Origin: Daedaleopsis sinensis
Taxonomy: Eukaryota > Basidiomycota > Agaricomycetes > Polyporales > Polyporaceae
NCBI GenBank assembly: GCA_033807695.1
Contig: CM066308.1
Location: forward strand, 682,001 to 746,000
Reading direction: 5' to 3'
Length of the DNA stretch: 64,000 nucleotides
Below the pieces are notes generated by a model, which had not been told where the DNA came from, searched no databases, and saw only the letters and a list, made by a program, of their open reading frames with translations. The position numbers and the translations under genes were made by a program. Below are positions 35,198 to 45,657 of this stretch, piece after piece (the first letter of the stretch is position 1; the number at the start of each line of letters is the position of its first letter).

Positions 35198-36522
35198 TCA
35201 AGGCTGATGTTCTTTGACGAAGTCCTCGATCCACTTCCAAACCTTCTGGCCGTACTCTTCGTCATACATCTCAGGTCTGCAACGACCGAGACGAGCCCAA
35301 GGGATCAAGAACTGACGGGATATGAGTGCATGAGGTTAGCGTAATACCGTGTAACGCAATGCAAAACGTACCTCGCCGTTCATGTTCAAAGCCTCTGGCA
35401 TGGTCCCGGCGTACAGCTGCGTGAGCGCGCCGAGGCTCACAGGGTAAAGGAAGAAGCTCTGTATCACGAACCAGTAGTGAGCAACTTGTCTGTAGCTTGG
35501 TCAAACAACGCACCGCCCTCATCCGGAAGAGCGTCGACTTGTGCCTCATGATATCGCTCTCGATGTTACCAGGGTTGAGGGTGATGGAAATGATGCCCTT
35601 GTCGGCGTACCGCTTCGCTATCTGTCGCGCAACAATGGCGTTACCCTGCCAAAGGAACGGATGATTCAGTTTGCAAAAACGGGCAGAGGAGCAGAGATCG
35701 CCTTACGAATTTGCTCTGATCGTAAAGACTCTGTAGATCCATCGCCGCCCGTCGTTTGGTGCCGTCTTTCAACGTATCGAAGTCTACTGTTGCCATGTAC
35801 GCGCGACTAGAGGATGTCGTGACGACGCGAGCGTGGTGGTCTGGCGACGACTGAGCTCCAGCGATGAGCGCGGGCATGAGAAGCTCCGTGAAGTACCAGT
35901 GGCCAACGACGTTCGTTCCCCACTGGAGATCGAGACCTTCACGTGTCAGGTGATCCATCGGAGAGGACATCACTCCTCTGTACACACTCGTGAGTCAGTG
36001 AAATGTAGATAGGGGCCAGTGTGCACGACGTACGCGTTGTTGAAGAGAATGTGTAGTTCCTGCTCTTTCCTCAGGAACTCCTCTGCAGATTTCTTCACAG
36101 ACGCAAGACTGCTGAGGTCGAGCTCAAGAAATATAGCCTCTTTACCGGTCGTCTCCTTGAGAGACGCAATCGCGCTCTCGAACTTCGTCTGACTCCTCGC
36201 GGCGAGGTACACCTTGGCGTTGTGTTGCAGCAGTACCTACGAGCGACGGCGACGTGAGAGATCTCTCGCCGTTGTGAACGTTGTTTAGGTTCACTCACCT
36301 TCACTGTCTCGAGTCCGATACCTCCGCTTCCACCTGTCAAGCGTCGTGTTAAGTCACGTCATGAAATTACGGTCGCTATAGCATATTAAAAAACGAACCG
36401 GTGACGAGTACAACTCGACCTGTCAAGTCTGGGATTTGATCCGTGCTGAACTTCGACTTGGGTGGAAGGGCTTGCATCATCACGGGCCAGGAACCGGAGT
36501 CTTTCGAAAAAATGCCGCCCAT
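35198..36522 (-). CDS. short-chain dehydrogenase, MGxxxS type (SDR3)
   Basis: A multi-exon gene, ATG 36522 to TGA 35198, related to SDR1/SDR2 and nearly identical in layout to SDR4 (48106-49435). It starts [13 protein letters not shown], then [20 protein letters not shown] and the Rossmann [11 protein letters not shown]. After the intron come [15 protein letters not shown], a [15 protein letters not shown] segment, [13 protein letters not shown] and the active-site YDQSK, then a [14 protein letters not shown] end. All catalytic elements survive, so it is probably active. It is in the left arm of the inverted duplication. MGxxxS with a lysine at position 7 predicts N-myristoylation. Confidence 0.9.
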
Positions 36523-37384
36523 TCTGATAATGGAGGGGAGGGCTCGAGCAGACGAAGCGGGTTTGAAGACGGTGACCTGCTGGCAGCACTGGTGACTCCG
36601 AGTCCCAACTTGAACTTGGGGTGGTCTGCTTTCAATTACTGCTGAGTTTGTCGGCATCGAGCCGACCACACATACGTATGCACATAGGCCCGCCGGCGGC
36701 CCGTCTGTAGACGGGCGGGCTGTGCTGTACGCACCGCGGGATTGGCGGGAGGAGGAGGAGATATGGCACGATGGACGCATCAGCGCGCGCTATGTAACAT
36801 GTTTGTGTTGCGTGAGTAGCACGTGCCAAGCGCGACGCGCTCGCGTCGCGCCTCCTCTCCTCTTGCTTTGTCACTATGGCTCCTTTGGCTCGCGTCCTCC
36901 CCTACGCGTCTATGTCCCTCTTCTTCCTCCTCCTTCCTCACCCGCGTATTCGAAAGTCCCCCGGACTTCGAGTGCTCTGTTTCTTCTCACCCACCCATCC
37001 GACGCCTCCCTTCTTCTTCCGAGTTCCTTCAAACACTTCAACTCCAATGTCTCTCAGTCCCCCTTCTCCGCTTTATCTCCGTCTCATTCACATCCACGAT
37101 CGAAAAAACTCACTCTTTGCTACAGCTACGTTACACATAGATAGTGCATGTAATACTTCGTATCTGCCGGCTTGAGCTCGACCCCCTCCCAGTCGCGCGA
37201 GAGAGCGGTAGCGCGATCTGGATGTCGGGTCCGCGCTGCGCGAGCGCGCGCCCAATGCCATCCTCCTTCGCCCTTCCCTACTCACGCGTAAACAGACTGC
37301 CTGACACAGTATACTTACAGGACGACGCGTCCGAGACGCGTCGCCAGCGCCTCCGCCTGCTGTTCTCTTCCGCGCGATACATCA
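36523..37384. other. Intergenic, 0.86 kb, C/T-rich
   Basis: Pyrimidine-rich on the plus strand between about 36840 and 37080, with several overlapping open frames that look like low-complexity shadows. No gene is claimed. This segment replaces the missing 3' part of the F-box copy in the left arm. Confidence 0.5.
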
Positions 37385-38173
37385 TGTTCGCATAAAGAAA
37401 AGGGGCCTATCGACGTCCTTGAACATTGGCCCGCTGACGGTGAGGACCTCGATTGAAGGAGCAGTATGTTCAAGGCAGTCGGGAAGGATATCGTCCGGCC
37501 GCCGGCCGTATCGTTTCAGGACCTTGTCCATCAATTCGGTCCATCCGATCTCGCGACGACCTGGGCCTTCATCCTCGGGGTACACGACTTGGGCAACGTT
37601 CCGGACGACCTGATCAGTCATAAAAATAGTAAGGGGAGCCGATTGGGATCTTTGGAGGTATTCCTGGATAACATTTGGATCCCAAGTCGCGACGAAATAG
37701 GCCCAGAGAGCAGGTCCGATAGACAGATGCAACGCCATGTGTGGCAAACATGGGTTATTGAAAGCAGACGACTACTTGACAGTTTGGAGATTTCCGATGG
37801 GCGTGCATCCTTCAGCGGTTGGCTAACGGTGTAGTGGAATATCATAGCCATGACCTCCGTAGGGAGGTTGTTGATGAGAGGGAAGGTGTTGAGCTGCTTG
37901 CGTATCGCGACAACGATGTCGATGATGCCAGAATGCAAGGATACGAGCTGCGTAGATGCAATGAGTTTGATATTTACTATTGAACATCTATCATGACTTA
38001 CACTCTCTCTTCTACGTTCGAGCACGGTTTGTGAGTACTATGCCAGGTCCATAACTTAATATGACGTGAACAGACCTCATTCGGGACACGTTATCGTTAT
38101 CCAGGACGTATGACCGTAGTTCTTGAATCATGACGTCCGACACTGGCTCTAGGGTGTCGTTAGTGGACTTCAT
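37385..38173 (-). pseudogene. truncated, frameshifted F-box gene copy
   Basis: The left-arm counterpart of the F-box gene at 45658-47409. It starts at an ATG near 38173 (MKSTNDTLEPVSDVMIQELR), continues through LVSLHSGIIDIVVAIRKQLN and INNLPTEVMAMIF, then loses one base in the segment that reads CLSD-PTLWAYF in the other copy. The frame changes there. Downstream about 15 codons are missing after KRYGRR, and the copy ends after VDRPLFFMRT at 37385, losing roughly 370 residues. It is unlikely to make a functional product, although a short F-box peptide is possible. Confidence 0.85.
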
Positions 38174-38374
38174 GGCAGATCCTCGACTGTGTGTTGACGG
38201 AATGGTGGTGGTAGGAGAAGAGAAGGCGTAGCGCGCAGCGCGCCCTGTTGCAGCCTGTTGCCCGCGCGTTTCACTACTGACGATGAGCGCCTTTGGGAGT
38301 CTCGACCATCAGAGAAAAGAGAAAGTGCAGGTTACTCAGACGCCTAGCTGACACGATCGCAATCTAAGAGACTG

Positions 38375-39343
38375 CTACAGCTTCGGTGGTATCGTACCAG
38401 GAAGGAACGCGTCCCCGCCCTTGTTCGCCTCATACCACACATAGTCATGAGCAAGGAGAACCTGCACCCGATGCATGTCCAACAGCTCCCTCACCCGCCC
38501 GATATGCTCCACCGCCTTCTCCTTGTCCGTGTGCGCGCACACCATGTGTCCCGCCCCGTCAAACGAAAACGCGACCTCCCGCTCCCCGGTGAGGAGCTGC
38601 ATGTCGTGCGCGGTGTCTCCCGCGAGGTAGATCCACGACCCCGTCGCGTCCGTGCGCGCGAGGATGTTGATATGGCCTGGGAGGTGGCCGGCGGCGTCGA
38701 CGACGTACATGCTCCCGTCGCCGAAATAGTCGTACGCGCGGGGGAACGGGCCGATGGACTGGGAGAACTCGGAGGTGAGGAAGCGCGTGCGTGAGAGCGG
38801 GACGGAGGCCTGGAGGACGGTGGAGGCGTCGTCGACAGGGTAGGCGTGCGCGAGGAGATTTTCCGCCTCACCGCCCAGGATGAAGGTAGCATTTGGGAAC
38901 GCTGAGGCGTCGCCGACGCTGGTAAGATTTGCAAGAGCGATGTGAGGCCGAGTGAATGCAAATTGTGAACTCAGACACACGTACTGGTCATAGTGCAGAT
39001 GGCTGATGATCACCGTTTTGACCAGTGCTGGATCGATGCCTCCATGGCGTAAACTCTCGTCGACGCTTTGCGGGGTCGTAATAACGCGGCCCGCGATGAT
39101 CTTTTGGACACCTGGCGAGAAGACACTCAGATCCCTCCGAATACCAAGGTCGAACACGAGTTGCTCCTTGCTGGCAGAATGGCGGAGGGAGAACGCGAGC
39201 GAGGGACACATGATGGATGTTCCCGGTTCGGCGCCGGCGATGAATCTTTCGAGGATGAGCTGCAAGATGCCCGCCTCCAAGGCGGACACTTCCATGTACA
39301 CTTGGTCGGGCTTCGGCTCTGGGAGGGCGTACTTTGTGGACAT
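38375..39343 (-). CDS. metallo-beta-lactamase-fold lactonase-like hydrolase, copy L
   Basis: Two exons (38985-39343, 38375-38918) give 300 residues. The intron falls inside the third histidine codon of the zinc motif: spliced it reads HLHYDHVGD, while the unspliced frame reads HLHYDQ. Further ligand regions are SIGPFPRAYDYFGDGS, DAAGHLPGHINIL, YLAGDTAHD and LLAHD. This fits the AHL-lactonase (AiiA-like) branch of the fold, which opens lactone rings; whether it acts on bacterial quorum signals is not shown. No signal peptide. Its inverted paralog is at 44267-45223. Confidence 0.9.
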   Translation of the reverse strand: MSTKYALPEPKPDQVYMEVSALEAGILQLILERFIAGAEPGTSIMCPSLAFSLRHSASKEQLVFDLGIRRDLSVFSPGVQKIIAGRVITTPQSVDESLRHGGIDPALVKTVIISHLHYDQYVCLSSQFAFTRPHIALANLTSVGDASAFPNATFILGGEAENLLAHAYPVDDASTVLQASVPLSRTRFLTSEFSQSIGPFPRAYDYFGDGSMYVVDAAGHLPGHINILARTDATGSWIYLAGDTAHDMQLLTGEREVAFSFDGAGHMVCAHTDKEKAVEHIGRVRELLDMHRVQVLLAHDYVWYEANKGGDAFLPGTIPPKL

Positions 39344-39974
39344 GGCTATAGCTGTATTGCTGCGAATGCCTCGCAGCGCGATGCGTTTAAATGGGTTCTA
39401 CGTGGAGGCAGAAGCCACGCATGTGTGCCTTTGCCCTCCTAACTTGTAAACCACGGTCGTCGTGCTTGAACACTATTCTCATTAGTCACTATGGGAAAAC
39501 TCTATGTTTGTCGCACCTATTCGCGCCACTACGGCAGACCGGACGCTTCCGTGTGAGAGTGTGTGTCGTAGTGAAGACGGAAGACGAATAACAGTCGCGA
39601 CATAATCTATTGAAGGCTATGGGTTAGTGACAAACAACCAGCTCAAAAACACCGAAGAGCTGACACTCACTAAATGACTCGCTTTGTGCGATGCTCGAAA
39701 ATCGGGTAAAGATGGGATGAATGATTATCAGTGTCACATAGTACGGGGAGGAATTTCGGTGTGGCGGAACACAGGCTCTTACGTCCTTGTCGCGCGACGT
39801 CGGAGTGGACTCGAAGCAAGGCCTCGGATGAACCGAGAGCTGACGTTGGAGTTCGATTGAATATTATTGCGAGGTTTCCACCAGAACCGAAGATTCAAGA
39901 CTTCTGTATGTACAGCCGCTCTGATCTTTGCACGGTCACAAACCGACTATAATCCTGCTTCAGTGTCCTGCGAA
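39344..39974. other. Intergenic, 0.63 kb
   Basis: No gene seen. Similarity between the duplication arms stops near 39343, so this is the inner boundary of the left arm. Confidence 0.5.
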
Positions 39975-40959
39975 TCAGTGGTTGATGGCGACGCTGTAGC
40001 TCGACGTAAGCAGGTTCGCGCTGCCGGTGAATGGCTCCGTGCCGGACTGAATCGCCTGGATGTACTGTGCACGTTCACGCCCAGCACGCGTCAGCCAGCT
40101 CCATAGGCGAGGTACAATGACAAGAACACTACTCACCTGAGAGGCAGAGACACCCTGCTGCTGGACGAGGTAGTCGAAGAACTCCTTGAGGTCCACGTTG
40201 AAGTCGTTGATGTCCCCGTCCGCGCTCACGAACGAGAGCACCTGCCAGTTCGCGTTCGGGCCCTTCCAGAGGTTCCACGTGTGGCCGGCGAGCGACAGCC
40301 CGCTGAGGATCTGCGAGCCGACGGGCTGGATGCTGCAGCAGAGGCGTGCGAGTCAGCAGCGGACAACAAAACGAGGGGAAGAGGGAGGAGGAGACTCACC
40401 CGCCCTTGCCGGCGAGCCAGATCATGATCTCGTAGGAGGACGCGGAGGTGGCGGGGCTACCAGAGGGCTGCACCCCAGTCCAGATGTCGTACGAGACATC
40501 AACGCGGATGCCGGACGACTCGGTCTGGCTCCACTGCCACACCGTCGGTGCGCTCTTCACGGCCGAGAGCTGTCTCGCGCGGTCAGCACATTGCCGCGAC
40601 GAGCACGGCGAGAGAGCCGCACCTGGACGCCCTTGGCAGAGTTGCTGAGGACGTTCGCGTAGCTCTTGACGTTGTTCGGCCCGTTCTGCCACGTCCACTC
40701 CGTGCGCCAGGAGATGGTGTTCCCGCTCGTGCTGATCAGCGTCGAGTTCTGGCCACCGACGCCGGCCGCTGCGCGTCGCGGTCGTGTCAGAACACTACAC
40801 CTCAGACGGACGGGAGAAAGTGCACCACTCACACTTGCCCCAGAGGTTCTGGCAGAGGGTGTATGCGCCCGCGGGCAGGCAGTCATACTGCCCGGTGAGG
40901 GTCTGTGCGCCCGCGGAGGCTGCGATGGCGACAAGGGCGAAGAGCGTCGAGGAGCGCAT
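39975..40959 (-). CDS. GH12 endoglucanase/xyloglucanase, copy B
   Basis: Multi-exon, ATG 40959 to stop 39975. Signal peptide MRSSTLFALVAIAASAGA-Q, then YDCLPAGAYTLCQNLWG, GNTISWRTEWTWQNGPNNVKSYANV, VWQWSQTES, SYDIWTGVQ, SSYEIMIWLAGKG with the nucleophile glutamate, GHTWNLWKGPNANWQVLSFV, DLKEFFDYLVQQQGV and QSGTEPFTGSANL with the acid/base glutamate, ending SSYSVAINH. This is a compact single-domain GH12 without the tail of copy A. It should be secreted and cleave beta-1,4-glucan or xyloglucan; specificity is unknown. A TATA element lies about 75 bases upstream of the ATG. Confidence 0.92.
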
Positions 40960-41783
40960 TGTTGTTGTGTAAGTCGTTCCTGTGACGGTCGAGGGGTTGG
41001 AGCGACTAGATACTCCGCCCGTCCTTGCGCCCTATATACTCTCCCTCGCGAACGCCGACTCGTCGCTCGCCCCTAGCCGACGGGAGAACATATGGCCTTT
41101 TGACGAAGATGGCGCGCAAAGAAGAAGCACGCGAGAGGATGCACGTCGGATAAAACGGGCCACTCCATACGCGGCATAACCCCGTGCGCACCCCAAGCTC
41201 GGTCGCCGTGGTCTCGAGGGCCATCACGGCGTAGCGATCTGTCCCGACAGGTGACGATCAGCCTCGCGTAAGCCCGCAGATTACACCAGCATAGGGGGCA
41301 GAGGGCGGCAGGTGCGCAGATGGAACCGGCCATGAACGCGACTTGTAGAGCGTAAGCAAGCGCGGTGGAGCGCAGGAACAACAACGGGTGCGAATCCCGA
41401 CGATGCGCCGAGCCGCGGGTGAGGGCGTATGTCGCGGACATGTCATTGTTGAGTTGTCGCAACATGCACTTGCCGCACGCGCGATCCTGCGTCATCAAAA
41501 CTAAATCATATCAAGCACAAATAGGTCCGGAAGAGAGCAAAGCGAGCGAGGACGTACATCATGTGGGCGACCGCCTCTCCATATTGCGATGTAGGTCCTG
41601 CACACACGGCGTCGCGTCGAACTCCGTCTGAAAGCGATAAATAACCAGAAAAGTCGAGGGTACAACTTCACGTCCAGGCATACTGTGCCTCGGGCTCGGA
41701 AGACAGAATGACGTGCGGAATACCCAACATTTTCCCTCTGACCCAGTGGCACCAGCGAAACCAACATCACGCAGGAAAACAAA
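40960..41783. other. Intergenic, 0.8 kb
   Basis: Contains the GH12-B promoter and the terminator region of the Arf-GAP gene. A stretch at 41385-41405 resembles a tRNA T-arm (GGGTGCGAATCCC), but no matching tRNA body is present. Confidence 0.5.
41033..41039 (-). promoter_or_regulatory. TATA element of GH12-B
   Basis: The minus strand reads AGTATATAGGG about 75 bases upstream of the start codon, a good position for a TATA box. Confidence 0.45.
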
Positions 41784-43555
41784 CTACCGTTCGGACATTT
41801 GCGCTAGGTAGTCGGAGAGCTGAAGAATAGACTCTTTTCAGAACCCGCAGAAGCCGAAGCCGACGTCGTTGTATCGAACGCACCTTCATCGCCCCCTGAC
41901 GGATGCTCTCCCCGACGTTCTGCACGTCAGGGTTGGCGAGGACCTTCGAGATAGCATCCTTCGCGACCAACTCTAGCCCAGCGAGAGTACCGTCACCGAG
42001 CAAGCCGCCATCTGCACCCTGTCCCATGGCAGCCATCTCCTCCTCCTCGTCCCGACCGAAGTACTGGTTGGAGGAGATGGACTGCGCGCCCTGGAACGAC
42101 TGCAGGCGCGTCTGCGCCTCGGCGATCGCATTCGGGTCGTACGAGTTGCGCCCGAAGTACATGTCGGACGAGATCGCCTTCTGGTTCCCGAATTTTTCGC
42201 GCGCAAACATGGGGGCCTCTTCGCCTGCGGCGGCCGTGCTGCAGAAAGAATGGGCTCAGCGTCATCCCCGGGAGAACGGCACCACAGTAGCACTGGCTGA
42301 TGCGTGAAGTGGGACTCACCTGCTCGAAGCCGCCGCTACAGGGACCGCTCCGAACCCCAGCCGCTTCATGCCCATGCCCAGCCTCTCCATATCTTGGGCA
42401 TTGCCCTTTGGTGCGGTGACGGGGGCGGCGACGGGCGTAGACTTCTTAATCGGGGCCTTTGCTTTCGCCGCCGCCGCCTGCTCTGCAGCGAGACGGGTGC
42501 GCTCCTCCTCCTCGGCCTTCTCGCGTTCGCGATCGTAGCCCAGCTGCCGTATCCTCTCGGTCTCCTCCGCAGCCTTCCGTTCTGCCTCCGCGAAGTCGAC
42601 TGGTGCAGCTTTCTTCGCACCGAGACCTCCGAGCTTGCCTTTCTTGAGCCCAGCAGAAGCGGTGCTAGCAACGGAGGGTGTGGAAGAGTTCAGGCGGGAG
42701 GCTCCGAGCTTGGACGCTGGTCGTGATGCAGTGGATGTGGTCGAGTTGGATCGTAGAGATGCAGAGCTGACTGTTCGGGGACCAGTTGGACCGGCGCTAG
42801 CCGACCTACCGATGACGGGTGGAGCGGCAGGCTTGGAAGAGGTAACGGGGGATTTGGGGGTGGCAGGCTTGTCCCAAGAAGCGAAGAAATCGTCGTCGTC
42901 GCCGCCACCTGTCTTGAGCGTGTTGAAGGCAGCGGCGGCCTCCGCACCTTCAACTACGATCTTCTCGGGAAACCTAATTACTTATTCACACAGAGAAAGT
43001 ATGGTTTACGAGAGCTGAACTCACTTTGCAACATCCTCCTTCACCCTACGCGCCAATTCCTCCTTGTACAGCTCCCCGACCCGGCTCGAGTACTTCTTCT
43101 TGGTGTCAGAGTCGTTGAGAAGGGCGGTGCCGCCATGTTTTGTAAAGAACTCTGTTGCGGACGCGTTCCCGCCAACCTTCATCGTACGCAGCTGGTTGAG
43201 CTGCCAACTGTCTAGATTTGTAGATCTTGGAGTTCATTAGCCAACGTACCCTTCACGGGGGACGTCTACCTCAACACCCGACCTGATGTCCCCCAGCGTG
43301 GTGTATGAAAAGTCACTCACCGAACAAAGCTGATGTGCACGCCCATGTTACGGTGTACACTAGAGCAGTCGAGACATATGTACACGCCAAAAGTGACGCT
43401 TGACCAGGTCGGATTGCGAGCTTGACAATCGAAACACATCTGCCCGGTCATTAGTTCTAACCGCCAATCAACTCGCCAAAACACACCTTGTTTCCCTTCT
43501 GCGCCTTCAGCACTTTGAAAACCTGCTCAGTCTCAGTCTTGGTAGGTTCTGCCAT
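41784..43555 (-). CDS. GLO3: Arf GTPase-activating protein, GLO3/ArfGAP2-3 type
   Basis: Seven or so exons from ATG 43555 to TAG 41784, about 480 residues. The ArfGAP zinc finger C-x2-C-x16-C-x2-C is at residues about 25-48 ([24 protein letters not shown]), followed by [15 protein letters not shown] with the arginine finger and [17 protein letters not shown] serine/lysine-rich middle region, a [23 protein letters not shown] coiled segment, and the C-terminal GLO3 motifs ([23 protein letters not shown]) follow, and the protein ends [11 protein letters not shown]. It stimulates GTP hydrolysis by Arf1 in COPI retrograde transport. The final intron (acceptor AAGAG) is needed to reach the family C-terminus. 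Confidence 0.93.
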
Positions 43556-44266
43556 GTTATACGCGGCGAGGGTTGTGGGGGTGGAGGAGAGGTTGTGAGC
43601 TTGAACTTGAAGTCTACGGACAAATATCCCTTTACGGATCACGTGGAGCTACAGGAGGACGTGGCGCGGACGCGCCTCTCCTCCTGTTTTCCTACTACCA
43701 AACGCCAAGTCAGGAGCCGTCTGCAATGGCAGTGAGTGTACAATTGCGCAAATATACGCAGTGCCTATTACTAGGGAGTGTTGATCAGTACTAGCCAGTG
43801 AATCGTCGACGGTCAACCAGTCACAAATCCGCGAAGACCACCAAGCGTCTTGATTGCCTCCAGGAGGCCGAGCATACGTACTCTCACTACGAAGACACCA
43901 CTAAGAAGCTTCATGTCCCCTCGACGTGATGAGCTAGCCCACGAATGATGACTCTACTGGATGTAGGGGCTGGCTATTTATCTGTGAGTTACCACTCTTC
44001 TTACCGATTGCGTATAACGAGTGGAATGAACACCATGATATCCTCGCAGGCCTCGTGCACGATCTGGCACTGGACGGCTCGCCGTGACAGGAATGGAATG
44101 CGATAAACATAGTCATCTCCCATACACTGAATACAACTACACAGCTGCTCCTTACTCATGGGAAGGTAGGTCATTCGAACCTAGAATGACGTGGTCTCTG
44201 AACTTTACTCTTCACAGGTTCATATATTCCTGAAGGCAGAGGCGTCCACAAGAGCTACGGACAGCC
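43556..44266. other. Intergenic, 0.7 kb, between Arf-GAP and lactonase copy R
   Basis: A divergent promoter region. No gene seen. Similarity between the duplication arms begins only at the lactonase start codon at 44267. Confidence 0.5.
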
Positions 44267-45223
44267 ATGCCCTCGAGGTACACACTCCCAGACCCACAGC
44301 CCAACCAGCCGTACATCAGAGTGTCGGCGCTGGAGGCGGGCATATTGCAGCTCATCCTCCAAAAGTTCATAGCAGGCGCACAGCCCGGAGACTCGACAAT
44401 ATGTCCTTCACTGGCGTTCTCCCTTCGCCACTCTGTCAACGACGAGCATCTCGTCTTCGATCTCGGGATCAGGAAGAATATGGACGCCTTCCCGCCCGCC
44501 GTGCAGAAGTCGATCGCGGGTCGCCTCATCACTACCCCACAAAGCGTCGACGAAAGTCTCCGCAAGGGCGGGATAGACCCCGCGGATGTGAAGACAGTCA
44601 TCGTCAGCCATCTACACTACGATCAGTGCGTATCCGCAACCTCGGCCTCCGTGCCATTTCGCCTCACACAGTGCCACAGCGTCGGTGACAGCTCCGCGTT
44701 CCCGAACGCGACATTCATCATGGGCGGCGACGCCGAGGCGTTCCTCGCGCACACCTACCCCGCCAACCCGGCCTCCAACGTGCTCCAGGCCTCCATCCCG
44801 CTCTCACGCACGCGCTTCCTCGCCTCCGAGTTCTCCCAGTCCATCGGCCCGTTCCCCCGCGCGTACGACTATTTCGGCGACGGGAGCATGTACGTCGTCG
44901 ACGCCGCCGGCCACCTCCCAGGCCATATCAACATCCTCGCGCGCACGGACGCGACGGGGTCGTGGATCTACCTCGCGGGAGACACCGCGCACGACATGCA
45001 GCTCCTCACAGGGGAGCGCGAGGTCGCGTTTTCGTTTGACGGGGCGGGACACATGGTGTGCGCGCACACGGACAAGGAGAAAGCGGTAGAGCATATCGAG
45101 CGGGTGAGGGAGCTGTTGGACATACATCGGGTGCAGGTTCTCCTTGCGCATGACTATGTGTGGTATGAGGCGAACAAGGGCGGGGACGCGTTCCTTCCTG
45201 GTACGATACCACCAAAGCTGTAG
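44267..45223 (+). CDS. metallo-beta-lactamase-fold lactonase-like hydrolase, copy R
   Basis: Exons 44267-44625 and 44680-45223 give 300 residues, the same length as copy L. The intron again falls in the third histidine codon; using the CCACAG acceptor gives HLHYDHVGDSSAFPNA. The nearer acceptor CACACAG is out of frame. Other motifs: DAAGHLPGHINIL, YLAGDTAHD, LLAHDYVWYE. The first 120 residues differ from copy L at roughly a quarter of positions, but the last 135 differ at only about two. No signal peptide, so probably intracellular. Confidence 0.92.
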   Translation: MPSRYTLPDPQPNQPYIRVSALEAGILQLILQKFIAGAQPGDSTICPSLAFSLRHSVNDEHLVFDLGIRKNMDAFPPAVQKSIAGRLITTPQSVDESLRKGGIDPADVKTVIVSHLHYDQCVSATSASVPFRLTQCHSVGDSSAFPNATFIMGGDAEAFLAHTYPANPASNVLQASIPLSRTRFLASEFSQSIGPFPRAYDYFGDGSMYVVDAAGHLPGHINILARTDATGSWIYLAGDTAHDMQLLTGEREVAFSFDGAGHMVCAHTDKEKAVEHIERVRELLDIHRVQVLLAHDYVWYEANKGGDAFLPGTIPPKL

Positions 45224-45657
45224 CAATCTCTTAGACTGCGATGGTGTCTGAGTAAACTGCACTTTTTCTCTTCTCTGATAGTCGACACGCCTTAAAGCGC
45301 CTATCCGAAAGAAGCGCCAAGAGCCGCGAGCGACAGAGGCGCGCGCGGCGCACTCCTCTTTTACCTCCTCCCATTCACCACAACCGTTCCATCAACGACA
45401 CTACACAGTCTAAGATCTGTTATGAAATCCAATGAAGACAAGCTGGAGACAACGTCGGACGTCATGATTCAAGAACTACGGTCGTTTGTCTTGGATAACT
45501 TGTCGCAAATGAGGTTCGCGCCCTCCTAGTTGTGGACCTAGCATAAATCATGATGCTCACGAAACATACTCGAACGTAGAAGAGAGAATGTAAGTCGCGA
45601 TTAATGGTCAAGAATAGAACGTCTTACTGATGTTCTTCACCTACGCAGCTCGTATCT

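Noticed and set aside
38375..39343. Lactonase copy L looking inactive because of HLHYDQ
   Set aside because: An intron in the last codon restores the histidine; the same holds in copy R.
41385..41410. T-arm-like GGGTGCGAATCCC suggesting a tRNA
   Set aside because: The T-loop consensus is off and no acceptor, D or anticodon arm can be placed around it.
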